Positions 34,406 to 45,537 of a stretch of DNA of 64,000 nt are shown here, in pieces. The notes below the pieces were generated by a model, which saw only the letters and a list, made by a program, of their open reading frames with translations, made no database searches and had not been told where the DNA came from. Numbering within the stretch: position 1 is the first letter of the stretch; the number at the start of each line of letters is the position of its first letter. The translations under genes were made by a program, and so were the position numbers. This DNA is from Gentiana macrophylla (Eukaryota > Streptophyta > Magnoliopsida > Gentianales > Gentianaceae), in contig CM047808.1 in NCBI GenBank assembly GCA_026214975.1, positions 67,420,583 to 67,484,582 on the forward strand. Reading direction: 5' to 3'.

Positions 34406-37400
34406 TAGGTTAAAGCGATTTTGCGATCATGATTGCATAATTAATTAATAAGGAGTAGAATAGAATAAAAACTGCATCTTTTATTTAAATGTATGCGATT
34501 GAATATTTTTGGTTGACGAGATGAATTGGGGTTGGTACTTGTTTGCCGTTAGATCTATTGTAAACCCATTTTTCCGGGTATAGGATGTCATGTAATTTAA
34601 TTTTTGCAATTTAATTTTCTGCATTATTTTTTTGGTTCGGCCGAGACATATAAAATAAATTCAGATGAAGACTTGAAGAGTAAAAGTTGTAGCACAGTGG
34701 TCAAAACATAGGTTCAATTGTGCACAGACCTAAGTTCAAATACCCTTGACTGGTTTAATTCAACCAACTCAACTAGAAGTTTTTTATTGAAGATCTGAAG
34801 CAGAAAATTCTTATACCCGTCGGCGGCTGCACATAATTTAGGGTTTATTTGTTTTATCGATTAGATATAGGGTACCAACGGTCCATCTCAGTGGTTTATT
34901 TTTCGCATTTATTTTCTTATATGATTATTTATGTGATATAACCATGTCATGCATCATATTCATGAATTCCACTCATAGCATATGCATACATGTAAAAAAA
35001 TTAATATTGACATTAATTAGACATGTATGAACAAGATAATTAATTTGGGTTAAAAATAAATTAAATTAATTAAAGGAAACGGAATTTTATCGGGATATAA
35101 AATTCACATGATAAACTTAATTTGGGATCTAAAAATCATTTGTGGATTTTAATTATGTAGTGACTACATAAAAGAACTTTAATAATTGAAAATTTTGAAA
35201 ATCCGGAAAAGTTGGACACCAACAGAGCAAAAGGTTCGAAAATTGGTTCGGGCGGTCAACAGGGCTTCGGCTCGACTCGACTTGTCCGTCCAAGTGCGCG
35301 GTTAGCCATGGGGGTCCGCCAAGGTCAAGCTATCCGGCTAGCCGAGGCTCAATAGGGCAACCTTAGCCCGATTTTCAACCCAACACCCGTACACGTGCGA
35401 CGTTAGGGTCGGTGGTCCGGCAAGGTCAAGCTATCCGGCGAGTTTTGGCTCAATGGGGCAGCCATAGCCCGATTCATCCAGCAGTCGTATATGAACCAAC
35501 GAAGAGGACGGGGCGGCTTAGCCAATCCCGACACCGTTTGGAGAACTCGGTTAAAGCTCAACCAGGGTTTAAAACCGATAAGTTGGTAGTTGTTTTTCCT
35601 TGATTTATTGTTTTTCGATTATTGAAAAAATTCTAATATCCTAAATTTTTATCATGACAAGATTAGGACTATAAAATTCTTCGGGAATAATAAATTGTGT
35701 AGTGTCTACACGAAAGATTTCTAAATAATCGAAAAATTAGAAAATCATTAATAAAGTGTCACTAGTTAGACGGTATTTGGATCCGATAAACTAGTGGGAA
35801 CTTTAAATTTTATGATTTATTGTTTTTTGAATTAATAGAAAATTCATAAAGTCCTAAAGTATTGGGATTATAAAATTCTTGGTGAATTTTAATTGTGTAG
35901 CGTCTACACAAGGAATTTTTATAAATGCATAAAATTGGAAAAACGTGAATATAGTGACACTAGTTAGACGGTATTTGGAACCGATGAACTAGTGGGAGGA
36001 TTAATTTAAATATTCATGATTTATTGTTTTTTCGGATGATTAAGAAATTCTGAAAATCCTAATAAGACTACCTAATTTTAAAAATAACGAGTGGGAGCGG
36101 GGAAGGTGACAAACGACCCCACGGCGTCTACTGTTGACACAAGCACGTGAGAGAATGGTGACGCATTGTGCCGCTTTGATTTCGGCCCCCTACAGATGGC
36201 CTTCACCGGAATCAAAATTCCAGGCTTGGTCTCCGAAAAGATAGAATTTTGAGTACTCGTCGGGTCACTGGCCTACCCTACAGCGGCATACTCGGGGTGT
36301 ACTTAAAAATATGAAACAGTAGGTCACACTCACAAGGATATTTTTTGAAATATCTTGGCTGAAAAAGGAAGGTAATCAACAATTAAATAGGAAATGTCTA
36401 ATTCTCAATGGTTTAATTGTTGAGAGAGATTGTCTCAATTTAATCGTCACCTCTTTGACCTACCCTACGGCGGCACTGTAGGTGTGAGATTAAATCCTTG
36501 GAATGGTAGGATAAACTGCATACATGACATCACGTTTATAATTCCTAAAATTTATTATTTGTTGTGGTGTATGATTTGATTTATATTTCTATCAAAAATT
36601 TATTTTCGCAACTACATATCATCTCAAGGTATCCAAACTGCTAAACACTAAATTCATTGTTGATGACTTCATTAAAGTGGAAAAGTAACAAAAACGTTGA
36701 ACTCATTAATCGAGAATGCAATTATTTTTCGGTAGAGGATTCTCCTCTTGAGCCTTCAAACTTAAGTGACATTGATAAGAATGTATTCTTTGTCACTCGT
36801 CGAAAGCGAGAGACAAATTAAAATTAGTTAAAAGATGACGAGAATGATTTGGTATCAATCTCACCAGACATCCCACAGTTTACGAGTAGTTTCTACTCTT
36901 ATAAACTGCTAGTTCAAGGCCATTTCCTTCAAAGAAATCCAAGAATGGGAAGGTAAATGTCTACAAGCGCAAGTCATCTAAAATAAATAGGTTAAAGGCT
37001 AAACCGAAATATTAATAAAAGAAAGCATAGGATAAGGAAAGTGATTCCGGATCACTAACCTATGAATCCTTAGGGACTTTCTTAACCGAGTAATTTGACT
37101 CAGAAGCTAAAGTTCTTTTGTAAGAACAAGGTAGTTGGGTCAGTAGACAATTGGGCAGTTATTTAAGCTAAAATAGTGGGAGTGATATAAGGAAATAAAT
37201 TTTGGATTTTAATCCTTGAATATCCCAGAAATATTTCTGTTTTTTTTTCAGATTCGTTTGAACAAATAGATTCGCTTTCACATTGATAATAAAGTTGCCT
37301 CAAAAAAAGTGAATATGTCATTTGTATACGATTTTGAAACTCGGACTTTTGTCTGATAAAGTCAAAACCACTAAGTAATGCTGAAAATGTATATGTAACA

Positions 37401-37465
37401 CATCATAAGCTATTAAGACAAAAGGTTTCCGTATTTAGATAAACAATTCTTCAACATCTATTAAT
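34406..37465 (+). other. 5' leader and lost gag region of copia 3, with internal tandem repeats
   Basis: No intact ORF. Two roughly 95-base spaced copies of GGTCAAGCTATCCGGC-containing sequence lie at about 35325-35490. A 200-base tandem repeat is described separately at 35602-36020. CCTACCCTAC(A/G)GCGGC occurs twice (near 36270 and 36460). From about 36640 to 37465 scattered coding-like scraps are present but stops occur in every frame. Confidence 0.5.
35155..36020 (+). repeat. Tandem leader repeat carrying a small hairpin
   Basis: Two units of about 205 bases (35602-35812 and 35813-36020) share CTAGTTAGACGGTATTTGG and GATTTATTGTTTTT. Each has a perfect hairpin: GTGTAG-TGT-CTACAC (35697-35711) and GTGTAG-CGT-CTACAC (35895-35909). 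A third, more diverged unit around 35155 has ATGTAG-TGA-CTACAT (35155-35169). Confidence 0.7.
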
Positions 37466-37468
37466 TAG

Positions 37469-37930
37469 CACTACAAGAAAAACGGGTTTTAATGACAGGA
37501 ATTCCCGTCATTATATGCCATTTTCTCATCATTAAAGACTTTTAATGACAGGAAATCCCCCTCATAGTCGCCTTTCTAGTTAAAGCATTCAATGACGAGA
37601 ACCTGCCTCGTCATTAAAAATATCAACGATTTAATGACGAGATTAGACTCTCATTAAAAAAATTCTAATGACGATTAATTTCCTCATTATTATACTATTT
37701 GCCTCTCATAAGTACTAAAGTTGAATATTAGTTTCTACCCGTTAATGATGGATATTACCGTCATTAATAAGTGGAAACCCCCTCAATAATTAGCTATGAC
37801 CATTATCAACAAATGACATTTAATAACTGGATATACCGTCACAAAAACTGCTTTATTGATAATAAAATTTGTTGTTATTATACAATCTCACCCTCATTAA
37901 ATCCTGCTTTCTATAAATACCCATATGGTC
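37469..37930. repeat. Left terminal and subterminal repeats of the CACTA element
   Basis: After the terminal CACTA sequence there are at least six inverted units of the type TAATGAC(G)AG...CTCGTCATTA, several able to fold (for example around 37579-37617). Such subterminal motifs bind the TnpA-type protein in En/Spm elements. The matching right side is at 56630-56717. Confidence 0.8.
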
Positions 37931-38896
37931 ATTAGGAACAAATATTAAAATATTAATCAACACATTGAAAAAAATCACTCCTGCTAGATGTAAGTTCAAA
38001 CCATTTGGATTAGTCTATGAAATAAATACATAGCTGCAACATTATGCATTCATGCATATATCCAAAATATACACAATGGTAGAGTTGTTTCAAGAGAGTC
38101 AAAAGATAAGTAGTTACATATAGATGCATAATGATAGGATTTTCTACTATCACATCCCCAAAATACAAATATCTAACAACCATAAATGTTGATCACCAAA
38201 ACATCAAGCACCTTCAATGATTGATTTCAAAATAGCAAGGTACTTGACCAACAAAATTGCACCATCTTAGGATATATAAGTAGCAATCCTTACACATATA
38301 TCTTCCAAAAGCATCAAAACCATTCAAAAGCCTGCATACATATGCATGACAACCAAAAGGAAATATAAGGCAAAGTTTTAACAATCTAACAATGATTCAT
38401 AATAAAAAGTAAACATGTTCTTAATGAGACCCGATTATCAGAAATTCCTAGAAGCATGGAAGAAATGACATCTATTCTAATCATATATGCATATAGATTG
38501 GAAAAGAATCAAAGAGAATAATAAATAAGTGGCTGCTTATCCAAAGTGGCTGTTGACAATTACAAATAAGTGACTGTTAACAATTACAATTAAAACAATA
38601 AGGAAGATTCAACATATGCAATAATGAACCAACAAGCCTAAGAACAAGTACAAGTGGTTGTTCATCCAGAACGGATCATGGTACTTGAGGGGTACATATT
38701 TGAAGAAATAGCAGAGAGTAAAAAGAGACTTGACCACAAAAATGTCCAACTTGAACTCTCAAAACTATGCTGAACCAACCTTCAAATAATAGAGAATGCA
38801 TGCACACTCAAGTTTAAGCTTGGTAAATACTACATACCTTATCAAGAGCTATTGTTCATCATCACACCTTGGAAAATCATCTGGAGTTGGTATGTT

Positions 38897-41430
38897 TTAA
38901 CTACCCATTCGAGCCAATAAACTTTCAATCCTATCAACACGTCTCCTAAGGTCATTATTTTCTTCTTCCTTATCGTGTAGCTTAGCCTTAAGTACTTTTA
39001 CTTGAGTAGCTTCAGGATCACCAAAAGATTTCCTTTTTATCCCACCACCAAAACCAAAGACATAGCTATGGTTTTGTGGTCCAAAACAAGTTTCAACCAC
39101 CTCAATTGGTGAGAGTGATTCATTGGCTTGAATAGTCTTGACAATCTCATCCTACAAAAATCGAGTTTCATTTGTCTAATAAAAATTGATAAATAAAGAA
39201 TTTATGCAAAAGTACTAATACTTACAGATTTTTCTTGCTCTTTTGGGACCGAAAACTTTCCATTTTTCTGTCTAGTCCCATGGAATATTTTTGCAATGTC
39301 GGGTGTGGTATCTACCTTACCACCCTTAATGATTTAAAAATCACAACTAAACATTAAATATATATCAAATAGAAAACATAACAAATCTAAAACAATAAGT
39401 CAGCTAATTGTATTTTTACCATCTTATATATGATGTGTCTATGCGGCTGGCTACCGGTTCGATGAGGCATCACTCCCTTCACCCGATTATCAGAATTCCG
39501 GGCACTGACTTTCTGCATTTCTCATAAAGAGGCGTTACAATCAAAAGCCTTCACTTACAACATAACATTGGAATATATATACTTTTATTTTTACCTGAAA
39601 CTCATCACTTAGGAACTTATTTGTGGCAAGCCACTCCCAATCTTTATTATTCATCCCTGGAGGAACATTTTTCAACACAAGCACTTTTGTTTTGCAAGTC
39701 TTCACGTACTTTTTATTCAAGGATGACCTCCATGTTGTCCATAAAGTATCCATATGATCCAAATTATGTTCACGGTATAATTCCATATGTGGATTGGAAA
39801 ACGATTCCTATAATTTTTCATAAAAATAAGAGTTAGATGTGCCAAGAGCATTTTGATGTCCATTATTTTAAGAGACTCTCGTTAAACTCAGACACACCTT
39901 TTTTCTAAGAATGTAGAACTCATATTACAACAAACATTTACACGTATTGTCATGTAGCAACAATGAGTTGGATTATTTACCATGAAAAAGAACAGCTCTA
40001 CCTATGAAGGCTATGATATATTTGTTTCTTTCTCACAAAATGAGCACAAACACATTCAAATAAGTCACAAAAAACCCCAAGTGGAATGTATCTATCTATT
40101 TTTTGCTGCTTTCCGCCCTTAAATCAACTGATGTTCAGTGCCAAAATGTCGGGAAAGTTCTGTTCAATCCATTTTCAGCAGATAGGGATGTAAACCCCAT
40201 GTTCTGACCAATTGAATAAGGTGATTTTGAAGAATTTCCGGATGAATCAACACTTTTGAGCCAGTTCATCGACACAGGACTGTTACTAGATAAGGCAAAC
40301 TCAGACACACTTACCACCTTAAAACATTACCAAAAGACAGAGAACTTATTTTGCATACCTTTACCGCAGCCCACATGTGTTCCTTGTTATCTTCAATCAT
40401 CTCCTTCCAAGAATGCACTCGTATAGGACACATATGCTTGTTCCGCACAGTTTTTCCCAAGTGTCTGGACCAATAAGTGTGATTCGGTCCCACCCCACGA
40501 TTATTGTAAAATTCAATTTCAAGTTTTTCTCCTATTTTAGGACACTCGTATAGGACACATATGCTTGGGTTCTTGTTGACTCCTCTAACTTTTCTCACCA
40601 CTTTAGTGCCTGAAACTAATCATTAAATAGGATATTAAATAAGTGTATGTATATTTTAACTAAAACACAACAAAAGACTTATAATACATTATATATACAC
40701 AATAGTATAGTTACCTTTAACATTCTTTATTGTAGTGCCGTAACTTGTTTCATCACTGTTACTATCATCTTCCATCACATTTCCCACTGTCATTGGTGAA
40801 GATCTTGAGACAGAAACTGCAATGGTATAACAAAAAATAAAGTAGTACAACTTAAAATCAAATTGAAGAACTCTAACTAAAGCCTACCTAATGATGGATT
40901 GTCCTGAGGCAATTTGAAGAGTAACGGTTGCACTGTTGGATCCTTAAACATATAAAGTGATATGTTCTCCTCATCTTCATGTTCTTTCAAGAAACTGAGT
41001 AAATCTTTGTCGTTCGTCAAACGCTTACCATCTGCATCCGTAACTTTGATTCCAACAGAATAAATGTCGATAAACCGTTTACATATGCTCAAGACATCCA
41101 AAAAAGAACTTTCTTCTGTAACATTTCTTTCTTCCCATTTATCTTCACCATAATGAAGAAACAAATTGTGGACTGGATTTCCACCTATAGGAAGAGAAAC
41201 AAACACTTGTTAGAAATATATCATTTTCTGATACATTTCAAAATGTACTCAAATTTAGTACTTACTTGTTCCTCCATGATAGCGTAAGTCATTTATCTTA
41301 TGATTTACAACTTGTATCCTTCTACTTCCATGTCCAACATTGGATATGTTTTTTCCACTCATACGATCTTTCAACAGCTGACCAGGAGTTATGAAATGAA
41401 CAGGCTTTTGTTTGATATTTGGGTTCATCT
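38897..41430 (-). CDS. CACTA accessory gene, Transposase_24 (Ptta/En/Spm) type, about eight exons
   Basis: The exons I can support, in transcript order, are about 41426-41268 (MNPNIKQKPVHFITPGQ start), 41184-40889, 40816-40717, 40607-40361, 39815-39598, 39528-39419, 39332-39230 and 39152-38897. Several donors are clear (GTAAGT after 39230, GTATGC after 40361, GTAAAA after 39598). The second exon resembles a PB1-like domain (GIKVTDADGKRL, ISLYMFKD). Later exons match plant Ptta/En/Spm transposase: GPNHTYWSRHLGKTVR, W..WRSSLNKKYV, SARNSDNRVKGVMPHRTGSQ, HGTRQKNGKFSVPK and FGPQNHSYVFGFGGG. A C-terminal coiled coil follows (KAKLHDKEEENNDLRRRVD). The protein is likely a DNA-binding accessory factor. 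The exons look little damaged; exon borders are approximate. Confidence 0.75.
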
Positions 41431-43332
41431 GTTGACACAATAAGAATAAAAAGAACACTTAAAGAATATATGTTGAATATAACAACAGGTCTTTCATATA
41501 TATTATATTAAACATAGAGTACATACCTTGATAAAATATATAACAAACAATACTGCACATACAATCTTTAACCAATGAATTCAAAAGCATAGTTCAAGAA
41601 TGACTATGAAAATATCAAAGACACTTTCAAAATAATATTGCACATCCAATCTTTCACCAATGAATTCAGGTTGAACCCATCACATCCAATCTTTCACCAA
41701 TATTATGAAAAATGCAAATTATTTTGTTTATAACTTCTTAAATGATTCTATGTGCTTTCCAATAGCTTATCTCCAGCATTTGTTGGCTAGCAAAAGGCAT
41801 TAGACAACATCAACGCAACACACAAAACCAGTTCTTGCAACTTTAGTGCGTTCAGGTATATATTATATACCACATCGTATCAGTTCTACCTTTCAACCAA
41901 ACAAAAGAATTATGGGGACGTCATACCATTAAGCATAACATTTTTCTAAGCAAATGCAGTAGCAATCACTAAGCACTAAGCAGCAGAACACCCTTAAACT
42001 AATGTTGCAGTGGAAAATGTAGACATGAGCATGACTATTGACTGATGTATCCTATTGTTTACTGACTTATGTGTATTGTATGTTTATTTAAACTATTAAT
42101 ATTGACATGTGAATGAGTTATCTATCTTCACAATGAAAATGAGCTTCAATTTCCCATTTTCTAAATTATGCAGCAAGTCTAATGAATAAACTTGTGTAAT
42201 TGCTATGTTCTTTGCAATTGGATCACCAATACTAGCTAACTTCAATAAGGCATAAAACTGTTTTGACTACTGATGAATTTTTTAAATCATCAAGTGCATT
42301 AAATAAGGCTTGTTCGATCTCTCAATATATGCATGATTGTCTAGTAGAGACCAAAATGCAAGATCCAATAAAGTCCAAGTTGAGCCCATTACATTTTGAC
42401 TAACACTGTGCTTTTAAAAATATTCTAGTCGAGGCTCCCATTAAAAATCTGAACAAGTTGCATTTTCAACCCAGTTATTCTCATCAAGATCACAAAAATT
42501 AATCCCTGGTGAAATGAAAAGCCTGTTGAAAAAGTCCTTGCACATACGAAAAAGGCGCATTAAGATGAAAAATCAAAATGAAAATCTCAGCCACTCAATA
42601 TCATACCTCATATGAATATTACCACTTACATTCAAAAGCCAAAGGACTAAGTGGCACTAAAAAGAAGAATCTAAGTCAAATTGCAGCAAGCAGAATCTAA
42701 ATTTTTTAACAAGACAGTGATGCTCTTACTTCTCGAACTAGGACATTCTCTTTGTATTTCTTAGGTCCAACAATTATAAAAGAACGTAGCAACATTATAT
42801 TTCCAGGTCAAGTAAGATACAGAACAATGTTAAGAAGTAACTACTTCACCCAAATCAATTTGAAAAATGAGTTTTAGACATAACATGAATCTGGCTCGCC
42901 AAAGCTCAATAACGACTACCCACCAAACGCAATAGATAAGGTCATTTCAATTTCAATGACTCTGCCATCCTTTTTCTTCTTTCTAATCTGAAATAACAAG
43001 GTTGTACTATATGTTATTTCATCGATTTCTAATTCTTTAATCGTTTTTGTGTGTACTGGTTATACCATATGCTCGCTCTTGACATGTAACAACAGATGGC
43101 AGCAGTGGGAGCACTATGCGTACAATACGAGGAGGATTTCAGCCCAAACCTGACAATTGTTGTAAAGGCTTTACAACCACTTCACAACACAAAACCAGCT
43201 GCCGTAGAGCCTAATGCACAATAGACGACTGCATTCATATGTCTGGAAAGCACCAAAGATTCTTCCTTTAGATGCGAATTTTTTTGTTCCCCCTTCTTTT
43301 TTGAAGTCTTATTGGTGAGCCTAGTTTTCATG

Positions 43333-43370
<38 letters not shown>

Positions 43371-43635
43371 TGTGTGTGTGTGATCTTGAGAAAGCTAATG
43401 TCAAACAGAGCCCTATTCTCACAATTGTATAATTGTTTCAAGTAAAGATTTTCTAGTTTAAAAAGGATTTAATCCTTGCAGAAATTGGCATGTGCAGATT
43501 CATTGTATTGTGTATGTATATATAGTACAATGAATACAAAATAAGCTCACCAATCAACGTATGCCATGCATTTTCCTCTTGTGCTACTACTTGAGTAACG
43601 AAACAAGGTCATTACCATTCACAAAAACAAAACAT
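41431..43635. other. CACTA interior without recognised gene
   Basis: AT-rich, with no supported exon. Small direct repeats of CACATCCAATCTTTCACCAAT occur at 41640 and 41680, with a related copy near 41565. A (TA)16 microsatellite lies at 43336-43367, followed by (TG)6 at 43371-43382. This may be intron or intergenic sequence between the accessory gene and its upstream exon right of the Tat insertion. Confidence 0.5.
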
Positions 43636-43640
43636 GTAGA

Positions 43641-44301
43641 TGATGTTGCGCTGAACACCAGATTTGCGGTAACAGTGTTTATCTTGAGGATAAAAGGCTG
43701 AAACGTATGATTTCGACGGTGAGGGTACGGTTGCGTTTTAGAACAGTGGTGGCGATTTATGTGTTTATGATGAACAAGTTAATTAGTCGACAAATTGGCA
43801 GAGTTTCTGCTTGTATTATCTTAATAGCTGGAAGCTTGAGAGATTAAGTTCCTTTCTTGTTACAATGTGATCCCATATTTATAGGTAAAAATAAGTCGGT
43901 CTACTGTTCATCGATAAGACATCTGAGAGTACATAGCTAAGTTAACTCTGCATGTAATACAAGTGTCCTAGCCAGCTGTCACGTTTGGCCAGCTGTTTTG
44001 TCTAGCTGGATTGTTAAGGATGGCGGGCAGCGATCAGCACTCAGCGGACTTCAACAAATATGACGAGTAGCGGACTCATTTGTGTCTTGTCTTGAATTAA
44101 GCTTGATTATATGGGTAGAAATCACATGAAGAAGGCGGATTCGCCATAGAACTGGCGGTCATGATCCGGCTTACTGTTGACGGACAAGAGAAGGTTGTGG
44201 CAGCGGCCAGAAGAGTTGGAAGCCCAAATATCTTTGCTGCTGGGCCACGAGTGTAGGCCCAATATGGATGAACAGGGCCCCATCCCGATCCGAGTATATC
44301 A
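43641..44301 (-). repeat. 3' LTR of the Tat element
   Basis: Matches 54966-55628 nearly base for base. On the minus strand a TATA box (CTATAAATAT) lies at about 43872-43881. It is preceded (44302-44316) by the PPT, which reads AGAGTAGGGGGCCAT on the minus strand. Confidence 0.9.
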
Positions 44302-44316
44302 ATGGCCCCCTACTCT
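44302..44316 (-). promoter_or_regulatory. Polypurine tract of the Tat element
   Basis: Minus-strand AGAGTAGGGGGCCAT lies immediately upstream of the 3' LTR start TGATATACTC. Confidence 0.8.
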
Positions 44317-44408
44317 GTGCTTGGCGTGTCCGCCAAGGCGGAGAGTAGAACTTGAAGAAGAACTTTCTAGGTAAAGCTCCTTGTTGTGGTTGCTTGTGAC
44401 AATGTCAT

Positions 44409-44606
44409 GCCGATACCGTTCTATCGGGCTTGAACCAGTGTTTTTGAAAACCACTAGCTATATGCTGTGTATTCATAGCGGACAGGCTTGGTCGCCGATA
44501 AAGTTGTATCGGGCTTGAACCAGTGTTGGTGAAAACCACTAGCTATATGCTGCGCATTTGTTGCAGACAGGCTTGATCGCCGACAACGCTCTGTCGGGCT
44601 TATTTA
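44409..44606. repeat. 85-bp tandem repeat, about 2.3 copies, in the 3' region of the Tat element
   Basis: TATCGGGCTTGAACCAGTGTT and CCACTAGCTATATGCTG recur at a spacing of about 85 bases (near 44421, 44507 and, partially, 44591). Variable tandem repeats in the 3' untranslated region are known in Tat elements and can seed satellite DNA. Confidence 0.8.
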
Positions 44607-44899
44607 AGTAATCAACGCTCTATCCAAGATGTTTCGTCAGGATAAGCCAAGCGGACATGGATTGGTGATAATCGCTTGAAATAATGTTGGGAGATGGTAA
44701 TATGCCAAGGTCGCGTATTCTGCGGTTAGGTTGGTGGTCATTAGGAGAGGTTTGAGCGGTTGGTATATACAAACGGATGTATCGGTACACGAAACGTCAC
44801 ATCAGTTACGTGCTCTGACACGGCGGTTGGAACTGAACCGTCCCTAGCTCTGATTGGTGGAGAAAAAATCGGTAACCGTTCCTGCCATCATGACGTTTG

Positions 44900-45537
44900 A
44901 ATTTCGAATCCCAAGCGTCGTTCCCTCTAAATACTTACACTTTTCCCCCTTCTTCTCTCTGATAAAAAATCTCCGGTTGATAAAGCAAGGAAATTCCGGC
45001 GATTGCAAGCAGGTTCCGGCGAGTGCTCGTTTCAGTCAAAACTCAACACTTTATCACCTTCCTTATCAATCAGGTGCGAAATTTTACTCTTTTATTGTTT
45101 GTTGATTCGATTATGTTCTTTATTTCTCCCATTCTTTTTATAAAATGGGTGAACACTGTGATTCTTGCCTTTGCAATTTTACCCCTTTCCTCTGATGAAT
45201 GCCATGAGCCCAACTTGTCCTTTTGCGATCTTGTGCCTCTTTTTCCCGAGAAAATACCCCTAATGCATGTATGTTTTGATCGCTAGTGTTTTGTCTCCGT
45301 ATATGTTTTTGGTTTTGAATTTGAATGGGTATTTTAGGGTTTGAATTTAGGGTTTTCTGGGCATTTGGGGGTTTTTATGAGAGAATTTGGGGGGTTTTTA
45401 GGTAGATGTTTGGGTTTTTCTATTTGCTAAGGAAGGTGGAAAGGCGAGGTGTCGGGTGTGAAAGATTTCACCTCGACCCGATTTCCATATCCGGGTGACA
45501 AAGCGATTCACCTTGCCCTTTTTCTTTCTTTTTCAGA
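44900..45537 (+). promoter_or_regulatory. Promoter, 5' untranslated exon and intron of the opposite-strand gene
   Basis: A TATA-like TCTAAATACTTA lies near 44927. Then comes a pyrimidine-rich leader and a donor (CAATCAG then GTGCGAAA, GT at 45074). The 463-base intron is T-rich and ends in TTTCTTTCTTTTTCAG at 45536, one base before the ATG at 45538. This is an ordinary plant 5' UTR intron. Confidence 0.55.

Noticed and set aside
34381..34420. tRNA gene at GTGGTATCGGAGATAGG
   Set aside because: It is a primer binding site after an LTR. No cloverleaf partner arms are present.
37483..37900. Regularly spaced TAATGACGAG units considered as a CRISPR-like array
   Set aside because: The units are inverted and unevenly spaced, and border a CACTA terminus with TSD. 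They are subterminal transposon repeats in a plant genome.
43336..43382. (TA)16-(TG)6 run considered as an origin or regulatory element
   Set aside because: An ordinary dinucleotide microsatellite in non-coding CACTA sequence.
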